Shown: positions 51,607 through 64,000 of the stretch, piece after piece
Numbering within the stretch: the first letter of the stretch is position 1
Layout of the letters: each line of letters begins with the position of its first letter
Source: Parapristionchus giblindavisi
Lineage: Eukaryota > Nematoda > Chromadorea > Rhabditida > Diplogasteridae
DNA: 64,000 nt
Direction: 5' to 3'
Assembly (NCBI GenBank): GCA_943737045.1
Contig: CALSFV010000094.1
Span: forward strand, 72,501-136,500
Made by a program: the position numbers and the translations under genes
Notes under the pieces: generated by a model
Seen by the model: the letters and a program-made list of their open reading frames with translations, nothing else
Database searches by the model: none
What the model was told of the DNA's origin: nothing

Positions 51607-54600
51607 ATTCTATGAGAATAAAGACAAGTGACTAAATAATTCATACTAACCCTTTCTGAGTAGGACGGATAAGTAAGATTGATGAGTCTATTCTAATGAT
51701 TCTTTACAATCTATTTCTCATTAGCAAAACATGATCGTCAATCCTTAGAGATACCGTAATCCATTGGATCCTTTCTTTAGTTGGCTATATTGATATTGAT
51801 CCCTAAGTATCCTCAGGCGAATGAATATTGGATAGATATATAGATAGAAAGAAGAATGTCATCTCGATCTATTGTGAAGAGAGATATGAGAGATAGACAT
51901 AGTGTTAGTATTAACATGAGATTGAGAATAGTACAGCTATGTTGAGTCTGTATAATGAAGGGTCATGAATACAAGAGATGAGCATAGAGTACGATAGATA
52001 GATGGAAGATGAAGAGAGCGGTGTCTCTCATTCATTCCAGATTAGAGAGAAAGAGAATAGAGAATAGAGAATAGATCAACTATGCACCTCACTACCTTTC
52101 AATCCTTTGAATTAGACCTACTTCCGATCCTTGATTGAATACTACCTAGCTATACTGTACAATACTGCTATTTGAGGGTCATCTATGAGACCTCATTCCC
52201 TTTTTTATTCAATAAATGCTCCTTCTAATTAATCATCGACAAGTGACTTCCATAAAGGGGAAAAGATACAAAACAATTAGAGTATACTGGACCATCTCCT
52301 ACTCCTTTCCTTCATTTTATCACATATGAATGCATCTTGCCATATCTTTAACCACTCTAAAGCCACTATTCCCGTACAATATTCATCTATAAACCATTTG
52401 TGAATGCATTGGTCCCCATTGTTTTCTTCGACTCACTTAGGCCACAGAGTACCATTTCAATTGGAAAGATGTATCTTCCATCTTCCATACCATCGTATCT
52501 CCTTTTCATTCCCCAAATCTACTTGAGAAGCTTCTCCGTTAATGAATACTTAGTGAATTCACAAAGAGATACAAAGATTCAATAATCCAAAGTACTACTA
52601 CTGAGTGATTGTACATTATTTATTGACCTCCATCTAGCACCGTTACCTATCTACCTTCTAAATCCTCCCCTTCCATTATATATCCGATCCACCCTATGTT
52701 AAATAGCTTTCTCACTTGACTCCATCTCCCCTCATTACCGTTGACTTCCTTTCACATCTCATATCCTCCTCTTCCCTTAACTACTGCTTCTCATCCTCGA
52801 AGAGAAAGTCACTAGACAATCAATTTAGATGGAGGAATAGAATGAGATGACTGTTTATTGTAACATGATACAATCATCTCTTCACTACCCTTCATTCACT
52901 AGCAACAGGTGAGAAAACGATGCACCTTCTCTCCCTATCCATCCATCCATCCCTCTCTCTATCCTATCCAATAGCCTAAAGATAAGGTCAAGCTTCATCT
53001 CATTCCGAATCAATACTCTATTTCATCAATTCTATTTCCATCTCACAGTAATTAGATAGAGGAATAGTTCATCTCAATCATATCCTAATAGTACAATGTG
53101 GTTCTTAGCTGGTCCCTACAAAGGTGTCGGCAATTAAGCAAATGAGTAGGTAGAGGGGAGGAGTGAATGCATGTAGTGACAGACAATACAAACATTCACT
53201 GATTGCTAAGGTCATCCTTATAGATAGATAGACATTAACAATGTAGTTATCCCCTCAAATTAGCCATTTACAAGTAAATTCGCGCCTCGGTCTATCATTC
53301 CAAGGCCAATGAGGGTAACTGAGAGTGGGGTAGAATGAGGTAGTAGAGAGAATGAACAAGGAAAGATAGACGATCCCTCGTATACTAAATTCGTAGATCT
53401 CTCATCCTTCATCCGTCTTCTCTCAATAGTGAATCTCTTCTCTTCTACCAGAGACAGATAATAGCACTTATTGGTTGACCCCGATAACCTACCAGATAGA
53501 AGAGTAATCTATCCAATGTCGATAGACAAGGAAATGAGAGGTACAATAATCTGAAATGCCTTTCATTCTCAGTGAGACCAGACAATTCATCAGTCTTTGT
53601 CGGTAGATGTAAGAATGAATTGAAAGCCTAGAAATACAAATGGCGGTGTGCATACATAGGCATATAAGGAACAGCTGTACAGTAAGCAGTACATTTACAA
53701 GGCCACTGTACTGACTCCTATCCAGATCTGTCTACATCTATCTATCTACCGTTATTACCTAATACTCGATGCGGGAAAGAGCAATAGCTTGACAATCTCT
53801 TCTATTCCTCTATTCATTCACTACTCTAATCCACAGCCTCCCTTCCTATTCCCATCTCTTCATCATACATAATAAGCGATGCACAGGTATTTCCGGTTCT
53901 CTACGGTATTCACCCACCTCATCCTTTCTCTACGAGAGTCGCCCGTTATACTGAGTATGACATAAAAGATGAACTACCTATTCTATCCCAATATATCCAT
54001 TTCTCTTATTCACATCTACCGTATCCATTCATACAATGAAAGAGATGGTACTATGAGTGGTAACAATAGTTATCATAGTCATCCTGAGTTCATTGCTTTT
54101 GTGTCTAATTCGATCCCAAGAGAAGATGAGAATGGAATTGAGACTTAATAAGACGAGCCATTCATTTATTCATTCAGTCATAGTGAGAGGGAAAGTGATC
54201 TTAAGTGAGGTAATAGTAAGAAAGTATCATCGATTCACTCGATATATCAATCTGTCATTGTCCTTTCGATACGCTCTCTGACTACTCTAATTGTATGAGC
54301 ATCAATAGGAATAGCATAGAGACAGACCATCACTTCTATTCCATCTTCATTTCTCCTTCCAATATCTCTCCCTCTACCCTTTCCAGCCTCCTTTCAATCC
54401 GCTTGGCCTTTCCCAACTTAGCCCCAACGAGCACATAATATTTTATGCCTATCTGTATTCTTCCTTACATGCCTCCTTTATCAACCATTTCGCATTTCTT
54501 TTGCTCATCTCCTCATTCTTCTTATTCTCTCTAATTCATTTCATCTCATCTCGTCTTCATTTCCCTTCCTCAATTCCTTAAACCAAATTTATCGGTTACT

Positions 54601-57600
54601 TTATAGTCCACATGAGACCAATTGGTCCTATCCTCTTGTAGACACTTCTACATCTTACTCCTCCTCCTCCTCCTTTTGCTTGTCTAATCATCCATGACCC
54701 CATACATCTCATATCCTCCCCAGTCTCATAATAATAGGTGAGTTATTAGAGCCAGCTTCTTCTCATAAAACACACCGCCTTAGGATATTATGGTATATCT
54801 ATATTGATGAGCCTTTCCTTTACGGTCTTCCATTATAGTTAGTGTATACTAAATAGAGTCTAGATAGTGAAATGAGATCCACCTGTCCCTTTCTTTCTAT
54901 CAATCTTATGCTACTGTTTAGAAGAGAGTGAAATGAGGAGAGTTGAGACAGTTAACATATCCAATCGTTAGTTTATACATTGACCGTTTACTTGCCAGCT
55001 CCCACTCTTTCCCCATTGGTACATAAATTGAGATGGATAGATACTTTGTCTTCAAGTGAATAAAGAGTTGGAAAGGGGAAGGATGGGCTAGTGGGAGATG
55101 AGATGAGAGAAAGAGAGAAGAGAAGACTTGCAATTCTCTCCTCTCGAGTCGTCGTTTCCGCTTCACATCCGAAGATGGAAAGTATTTGCTTAGGGATGGA
55201 AGAAACATAGGATAGTAAGAGTACTTCTCATCACTTACTTACCTCTTTCATTCATGCACATAACCTCAGTATGGCTTTATGATCAATCATGCGCTCCCTC
55301 TATCTACTCCTATCCTAATTATTACTCCCTCCCCTTCATTTTCAATGAACCCCACCTGGGCGGTTGCTCCTTTGTCCTTAGAGACAAATCGCACACCGGA
55401 AGAGCCTTAGCTCTCTTTTTCATCCTTATTAGCAGATGTTCATTCTCATTTTCATACTCCTCCCATATATTCACATTGTATATCTCATCTCAGGTCACCT
55501 ACATTATCCTCAATTGAGAATGTATGAAAAGAGCATTTCTTAGATCATCTTAGTAAACGTTGAGGACATCTTAGAAAACGGTAGTGAAAGAGAGAATGTA
55601 CGTTGATTGGCCTAGAGAGAGAAAGAGGGGGAGAATTGGCTCCACCCCTCAACTCTTCCGTCTCGCTCCTCCTCCTTTCTTCCTTCTTCTATTCCAAGTA
55701 GTTCTCCTTACTCTTCCTACATGAATCACTACGGTATCTTTTTCTTTAAGTTCATCTTCTACTATCTATCATATAATATCTTGTTCGTTCATTCTTCACT
55801 CACCTTACATCTTCTCATAGTCATCATCTTCTCACTAAAAGCTCAGATACAATTCCCATGGGTGCCTATCTATCTAACACTTCTTTCTTCTCCTTCTCAT
55901 CATTTTCGTATTTGTTCATTCTAAGATCATTACTACCATCCACCATTTACTATATAGTTATATGTTCATCGATCTACATGATTCATCATGGTTTATCTCC
56001 TTTCCGTTCTTCTCTCAATTCTTTCCCCGTCTGGTACCTCTTCCATCTCCGGTATCTCCTGTCTATCTCTTGCTCTTCTCCCTCAGAGAACAAGGGCGGA
56101 GCAACTGACTGAGAGAGGTACTCTCTCTAATATCTCTCTATCTATTCTCTCGCCCACCTTTCCTTCCTACAGTACCCAGTACCTTCCATTCCATCTCATA
56201 TCTATCTATCATCTATCTATCCTCTCTAGTATAGATGGATAGTAGCTGCCAGATTGATCATTTCCTTCATTGAACCATCTCATATTCCCTCATTCATACA
56301 AAGAGGCCATTCAATATCCATCTACTGTAGTCTCTACATATCAATATTGCTAAGATTGCTTTCAATTGCACAGCTTGACATCTTCTCTATCGCTCACTCC
56401 ATATCCATATCGTATCTCGTCCTTATTCTTTCCATTCCTCCATTATATCTCTGATTCTTCTCCTGTGTGATTCATCGCACAAGAAGCAAGCATCTGCAGT
56501 CGTGTCAATAGAAGAGCTATCCCTTCTTCTTCCTCTTCTTCCATATCCATTTCTTGATATCAATTCTCTTCTTTGAGTAGATGTCTTCGGGAGGAGCTCT
56601 TCCACCGACTTCATTCAATCACTTTGGATATCTCTTCAACCCCCAACCTCATTTTTTCACTCCCAATCAACAACGGATCAAGATGAAGAGACAGAGACAG
56701 AGGGTCGATGCGGGAGAACCTCGTAATTCATATCAAGTGAGTCATTCCGTCAATAACATATTCCATTATTAACATATTCATCCATTCAGCAACCTCGAGT
56801 TCCTCAGAAACTAGAGAGTGCAACAAAGACGATAGAACAAGCAGCCACAGCTACTCCACTTAATGTTACCCAACTTTTTCCTTCTCTTCCGTGGCTACAA
56901 GCATCTACTGAGGCGGAATCGGAAAGCAAGTCAGATCTCTTACAGGTCCTCAATTTTATTCCCTTCATTCTCATACACTTGTGCAGAGAACTCTTAGCAT
57001 ATTAAACAGTCCATTGATAGGGTAGACGTAACGAGAAAGGGGGAGATTATATAGTGGATGAGTGAAGAGAAGAGGTCATGCATTCATTTCTAATCTCTTG
57101 TCCCTCTTCAGAAATTGAGACCGGAAGGAGCAGACAAAGAATCGACTGCCGATACTCAAGAGAATGAGGTATCGAACATTGTAATACAACTTAAAATGAA
57201 TCATTCCATTAATTTATAGACGCAAAGAGGCTTGGAAGATGCTCCTGTTAGTAATGCTAGTGGGGCAGAGTCAACCTCTTCTTCATCTTCCTCTTCTTCT
57301 AGAAGGAAAAGTTTCTTTCCTCAGAAGAATGCTAGTGAAGTATTCGATAAATCTAGTGATGGTTAGTTTGCTGAAAGTAATGATATGCAGTCCGATCATT
57401 CCTCCATTAAAGATCTCTTGGATATGGAGGACGAGAGTGAATGGGGAGCTAAGGAAGATGAAGGAGAAGATGATAAAGAAGAGACTACTATAGAATTGAA
57501 CAATCAATCCACTGGAAATAAGTTAAACGATATCATTGAAGCTCAAAAGAAATTCTATTCTAATTTCATCGAACAACACAACAAGATGACCAATGGGGTA
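51607..57600 (+). repeat. Segmental duplication, copy B (Prospero upstream region plus exons 1-5)
   Basis: Direct repeat of 42502-48502, offset 9105 bp before and 9098 bp after the 7-bp length difference. It supplies the entire upstream region and exons 1-5 of Prospero copy B. The left end lies 663 bp after the copy A stop. Confidence 0.97.
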
Positions 57601-58865
57601 AAATCGTATCATTGTAACTACGTTAAGTAATACTCCAATTGTAGAAATCATCAAGTGATTTGACTGCGTTGGCCGCTTTTTTAAAACAAGCTATCATAAC
57701 AAGTGTAGTTGGTTCAATTGATGAAATCGTGAATCAATGGCTTGAAAAGGAGAAGAAAAAATCAGAGTCATCGATCTCTGATGCTAATGTATCCACATCG
57801 ACATCCTTATTCCCTCCACAAGTTCAACAAACAAATACATTTCGACCAAATACAGGTATTGGCATAGTAAAATAAACAAGAAAATCAAGAAAATAGCAAC
57901 AATTCAGCAACCATATTCCCTCCGCCATTCCTGGGATTCCCCAATGGAATATTCAATAATGAAGAGAATATGAGAAAGAGAAAGTTGGAAAGTCCCTCGA
58001 TAAGAAATAAAGTAGCTAAAGAAGAGATTGACGATCAAGAGACTTCCACTTCTCAGGTGTTTTTGTTTCTCAAAATATACATTTCCAATTTGAACCATTG
58101 ATACAGATGACATCACTATTTAACTACTTGCCAGCTACGATGGTTGGACAGTCAATATTCGATGCATCTCGTCTCAATGCATCTATACACAGTCCAGCTC
58201 ATTCAGATGACAATAGCGATTATGATCCCGATGATCCTGATTGGTAAGAATGAAACATTTAAAAAAATATATTTTGTTTTAATTTCAGTCAGCTATCTGG
58301 ATCAGATTTGAAAAAGTCAAAGCTCATGTTCTTCTACACACGTTACCCTAATCCAACAAATCTCAAGCAATACTTTCCCGAATTCCAATTCAGAAAGAAA
58401 AGTTCGGGGCAGCTTGTCAAATGGTTCTCGAACTTCAGGTGAATAGTGTAAAATATATTCTTTTTAAAATACATTGATGCTATGTAGAGAGTTCTACTAC
58501 AATCAAATGGAGAAATATGCAAAGGAGGCTGTAGCAAAGGGCATACGAAGACGAGAAGAAATAATCGTGACAAGAGATTCCGAGATATTCAAGCAGCTCA
58601 ATCAACATTATAATAGGAACAATCATTTCGAGGTTAATAATATAATTAAAGTATAACTAGCGTCAAATTTTAAAAAAAATTTCAGGCACCTGAGCGATTC
58701 ATTTGGGTAGTTCAAGAGACTCTACGGGAATTCCATGAAGCAATCATGTTAGGAAAACACGAGGAACCGTCATGGAAGAAACCTATTTATAAAATTATTT
58801 GCCGATATGATGACCCCATTCCTTCGTTTTTCAAAGACACTAAGTTCCTCGACCGTGAACAATGA
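56581..58865 (+). CDS. pros-1: Prospero homeobox transcription factor, copy B
   Basis: Same architecture as copy A in eleven exons: 56581-56736, 56790-56945, 57112-57168, 57220-57339, 57391-57598, 57645-57855, 57908-58056, 58107-58243, 58289-58438, 58488-58632, 58686-58865. Exons 1-5 differ from copy A by one visible residue (Thr for Ser at the first codon of exon 4). Exons 6-11 are only moderately similar. DLTALAAFLKQAIITSVVGS aligns with [20 protein letters not shown] in copy A. The homeodomain begins [20 protein letters not shown] and contains [20 protein letters not shown]. The Prospero domain contains PSWKKPIYKIICRYDDPIPS. Copy B keeps residues more typical of other animals (FYYNQMEKY, SWKKPIYKII), so it may be the more conserved function. 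Introns 6-10 are all about 45-55 bp. Frame intact. Confidence 0.93.
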
Positions 58866-59711
58866 AACATACTTCGCGTACATATTCGAGCTTTATTTTG
58901 CCTTGTGAATTATAAATTATACATAATAGTGATTAAATAAAATATTTAATTCGAAACTAATAACTGTCGTTAATTTTTACTTCAACTTCGCAAATTTTTC
59001 TGTTAATAGGGTCATTATGAATAAAGATTTATTATTCATGGAATATATAAATACTCACAGTTATGAATGTGTCGCGCAGTTCTCCAGCAGTGCTGCCACA
59101 GAGACAGTGTTGGCGCCTCTTCAATGAAAAACTTAAACAGAGGACATAACGAATTCCAATGAAGCGACTAAGATCATAGTTAACCGAGTAATCGATCGGA
59201 ACAAAAATAGAAATTACTATAAAACAAGATACAACTCCGGTTTTGCAGGGTAATATTACAGTAAGTATGTAGCGCACAAAAGGTGATTTACTGCTTGCTT
59301 ACTTTTTCGCTATATACTCATGAAATAGCAAAACAGTAACAAAAAAATAAGTAAAGGGTACGTTACATATACTTCTGCGCGCTACTTACTATAATATTAC
59401 CCTGCAATTTCAGCTGCAAAATCTGAGAAAATCAATCTTTTGAAGAAACTCTGTTAAGGATTACTGTATGAAAATAAGTTTTTGAACAAATTTCATGTGC
59501 ATGATCATCCAAATTTTTTGGATACGGTAAGTATGGGTAAAAGTTGCGGATGCGTTGCGTCACAATGGGGTGCTTAATTAATGATTTTCTTTGTAGCTTC
59601 ATTTCTCATTTACGATCATTTTGTTTTTACTTTATACCTTCATCCGATCATGTTTACAGAGTAGGTGTACCGAATACAGCTCTCCCGTAACTTGTCTCTG
59701 CTTAAGGCAGC
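58866..59711. other. Intergenic region between Prospero copy B and lis-1
   Basis: 3' UTR of copy B and lis-1 promoter. Contains the small inverted-repeat element at 59245-59405. No exons or RNA genes recognised. Confidence 0.45.
59245..59405. mobile_element. MITE-like 161-bp inverted-repeat element
   Basis: GCAGGGTAATATTACAGTAA then GTATGTAGCGC on the left pairs with GCGCTACTTACTATAATATT then ACCCTGC on the right with few mismatches. The interior is also partly self-complementary (TTACTTTTT versus AAAATAAGTAA). No coding content. Confidence 0.75.
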
Positions 59712-60390
59712 ATGAAAATGAATCTCTCCGAGAGACAACGTGAAGAAATGTAAGTGATTATTGCCCCAATGAGCTTTATTCATAGCAAATTTGTTTTTTT
59801 AGAAACCGAGGAATCGCTGATTACTTGGGAACCTATGGATACTCGCAGACCTTGTCCGCCTTCTTGCAAGAAGCGAATGTTGTAAGCGCCTCAAGCTATA
59901 GCTTCATATATTTTATCCAATTTCTACCTTCTATTTGCTATGTTTCATATTCTTTCTTGATACAGAATAACCATGACGATAAGAAGATAAGTGGGATATT
60001 GGAGAAGAAGTGGACTTCCGTTCTAAGACTGCAAAAGAAATGTGCAGATCTTGAAGCCAAGCTTATGGAAGCAGAAAAAGAAATCAACCACGGAGCTCCG
60101 ACAAGGTAAAACATTATGCTGATCATTCCTATTTCCGTTATTGAGAATTAGACTTTCGAAGAGAGCACTTGAATCCGTGTCGCATTTCGATCTGTTCGTG
60201 TTATTTCGTTATACGTTGACATTACTATCAAAATATATGCATTATATATATAATGTGTTTTCCATTATAATTACGTTACTCATATTCTTTTTTATTCAGA
60301 GAAAAGCGACAACCAGCTGAATGGATTCCAAGACCACCTGAGAGATTCTCTCTAACTGGTCATAGGTGCGTAATTTATTTTGTCTAACTA

Positions 60391-60457
<67 letters not shown>

Positions 60458-61694
60458 ATGCAGATCTCCGATTACTCGAGTAGTGTTCCACCCTGTCTAT
60501 AGTGTATTCGCATCTTCAAGTGAGGATTCTACAATTAAGGTACTATATAGTACGTAGATATGCATTGACTGAATTGTATTAGGTTTGGGATTATGAATCG
60601 GGAGAATTTGAGCGCAGTCTGAAAGGTCATACAGATGCAGTACAGGATCTAGCTTTTGATAAGGCTGGAAAGTTTTTGGGTTAGTTTAATATTTACAGTA
60701 ATCATACAAGTTAAAGGCTGTCCTATTATACATTGATATATTTGTTTCAGTATCGTGTTCTGCCGATCTGACAATCAAGATTTGGGAATTCGGTGGAATG
60801 TATGAATGTACGAAGACATTGAAAGGACATGATCATAATATATCATCTGTTGTTGTTCTTCCTTCATCTGATTTGATATTATCCGCTAGTAGAGATCATA
60901 CGATTAAGATGTGGGAGGTTAGTTGTTGATTCACTTAAATCATTTTATTAATACATTTTGATATCAGGTAGCATCTGGATATTGTGTATTCACATTCCGT
61001 GAACATAGTGATTGGGTTCGGATGGTACGAGTTCATCCTGATGGTGTATACTTTGCATCTGCTAGTAATGATCAGGTATTATTGATATGACGAAGATGAT
61101 TATTAGTAATTGTTGTATAGGCAGTAATCGTATGGTCTCTTTCAACAAAGACAGCACGTCATGTCCTTCGTGGACATGATCATGTAGTTGAATGTGTTGA
61201 ATGGGCCCCTCCTGGTGCACTTCCACTTGTGGGAGCAAATAGAGGAGATGGAGGAGATCAAGCTGCTATTCTTGTATCTGGATCTAGAGATAAGACTATT
61301 AGATTCTGGGATGCTGTGGCTGGAGTAGCTCTATTCACTCTAATAGGACACGATAATTGGGTATGGTGTATTAACGGAGAGAAGTTAATGTTGATAGATA
61401 AATTGTGTTTTAGGTACGTGGAGTTCGATTCCATCCACGAGGAAAGTATGTACTATCAGTAGCAGATGATAAGACAATGAGAGTATGGGATGTAGCAGAA
61501 AAGAGATGTTCAAAGACTATTGATGCTCATTCACATTTTGTTACTGCTATTGGTCAGTTTACAAATGATTCATTTAAATATGATGATATAGATGAATGAT
61601 TGAGATGATTTGCATTGCAGATTTCCATCACAATGCTCCATACGTGCTAACATGTAGTGTGGATATGAGCTGTAAAGTATGGGAATGCAGATAA
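59712..61694 (+). CDS. lis-1: LIS1 (PAFAH1B1) dynein regulator
   Basis: Cytoplasmic dynein regulator needed for nuclear migration, spindle positioning and neuronal migration; also the beta subunit of PAF acetylhydrolase 1B. The start is [20 protein letters not shown], a LisH domain preceded by two Met choices (59712 or 59718). A short coiled coil follows ([19 protein letters not shown]), then [20 protein letters not shown] leading into seven WD40 repeats. WD markers include [113 protein letters not shown] and KVWECR before the TAA. Length and repeat number are normal for the family. One intron contains a (TA)n run at about 60389-60450. Confidence 0.97.
60389..60450. repeat. TA microsatellite in a lis-1 intron
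   Basis: (TA)n interrupted by G near both ends. Noncoding. Confidence 0.9.
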
Positions 61695-62563
61695 TATATA
61701 CTTTATCTAGTCTATTCATTCTATCTATTAATGTACTCGTGTATTGTATCCATTCGACACATTCACAATTCGCTTTCATCTCGATCTATCAATTCATTCA
61801 TTGGCCTATTCAGTAGTGCAAACGACGCTTTTCGCATATTGTTTTTTGATCTACGATTTAATAGTTATGATTTATCTAATTGAATGAGCTAGTAACTAAC
61901 CATAATTCCATATTCACTCGATTGTTTTTCTCCCTATATGATCCCATTGTACTTAGTTGAAGAAGATTCTGCTGGCGCTGCTTCTTATTTATGTCTTTGT
62001 TTTGTATGTCCGGTTATCCATTAATTGATCATTAGCAAATTGCTTGATGTATCTCTATTGAGATATGCATTGCCGCAACTGTATTTACTTGTACGTAGAG
62101 CATAAGGATGAGAGTATCTATCTATATATCTTGTAGCAATGTTATAAAGTGGATAATAGTACGTCATCTGGTTGAAAACTCCACTTTCTCTTCTCGCTAT
62201 AATCGTTCCATACGTTGTCTATTCCCTTTCCGAGCTTGGCTGTACTACAACGCATCTGATAAAATATTGCTAAGCTTTTATCTATCCAAATGTTATTTGA
62301 CTATCGATTGGAGAAACATGCGTCACGAGAGTGATACCTCAATTGAATTGTATCTGAGGTTTGAATCAAATATATCTAAATAGAAATTATTGAATATTGG
62401 TGTTCAGCGTGTAAAATAGTGAGGAGACATTTGTCAAACGACAGACGTGTTGTAAAGATCCCTCCCATTCATATTTCTTTATTCTATTTTTGACGAATAA
62501 TTGTTATACTTTTACAATTGGAGTGTTGATCGGTATGATTTGTTTAGGGTAAATCAAAGGAGG
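61695..62563. other. Intergenic region between lis-1 and NAA15
   Basis: lis-1 3' UTR then promoter-like AT-rich DNA. A 91-codon frame at 62108-62383 resembles nothing known. A TTTGTTTAG acceptor ends at 62547, 16 bases before the NAA15 ATG, consistent with a trans-splice site. Confidence 0.45.

Positions 62564-64000
<1,437 letters not shown>

Noticed and set aside
62108..62383. A 91-codon plus-strand open frame between lis-1 and NAA15
   Set aside because: No family similarity or splice partner; sits in the lis-1 3' UTR or intergenic DNA.

Overview
The window reads as nuclear DNA of a nematode-like animal. It is AT-rich, its genes are split by many introns of about 45-60 nt, several start codons sit just after an AG acceptor as in spliced-leader trans-splicing, and the gene set is metazoan. 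Acceptors are looser than the strict Caenorhabditis TTTTCAG, so I do not assign a genus. All calls rest on reading translated exons by eye; exon edges are approximate unless stated.

Layout, left to right: a SAM50/SAMM50 outer-membrane insertase gene (gop-3; minus strand, 3' end beyond the left edge, to 2897) is divergent from the replicative helicase gene mcm-6 (3450-7984, plus). The ~550-bp gap between them holds an inverted pair of E2F-type TTTCCCGC sites. An unidentified small multi-pass membrane protein follows (8574-9716, plus), then an LMO7/LIMCH1-type LIM protein (10015-13327, plus), a secreted astacin metalloprotease (14565-16249, possibly extending to an exon at 17292-17367, plus) and an F-box protein (17755-19391, minus). 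A full CBP/p300 acetyltransferase gene (cbp-1; 20969-31374, minus) carries a 40-bp minisatellite in one intron. From about 33.4 to 42.4 kb there is a gene-free island with a hammerhead-ribozyme-like motif, two long foldback elements with arms of about 565 bp, several small foldbacks and dispersed repeats.

The right third is dominated by two tandem Prospero homeobox genes (47483-50944 and 56581-58865). Five kb of upstream DNA plus the first five coding exons are virtually identical in the two copies (42502-48502 and 51607-57600). Exons 6-11, including the Prospero homeodomain, are clearly diverged paralogues. This mosaic of an old duplication with a freshly homogenised promoter and 5' half is the most unusual thing in the window.

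After the Prospero pair come lis-1 (59712-61694, plus) and the 5' part of the NatA auxiliary subunit gene NAA15 (62564 to beyond the right edge, plus). The genes are mostly independent housekeeping or developmental loci, and I see no clear operon. The gop-3/mcm-6 pair shares a promoter region and lis-1/NAA15 lie in the same orientation 870 bp apart.
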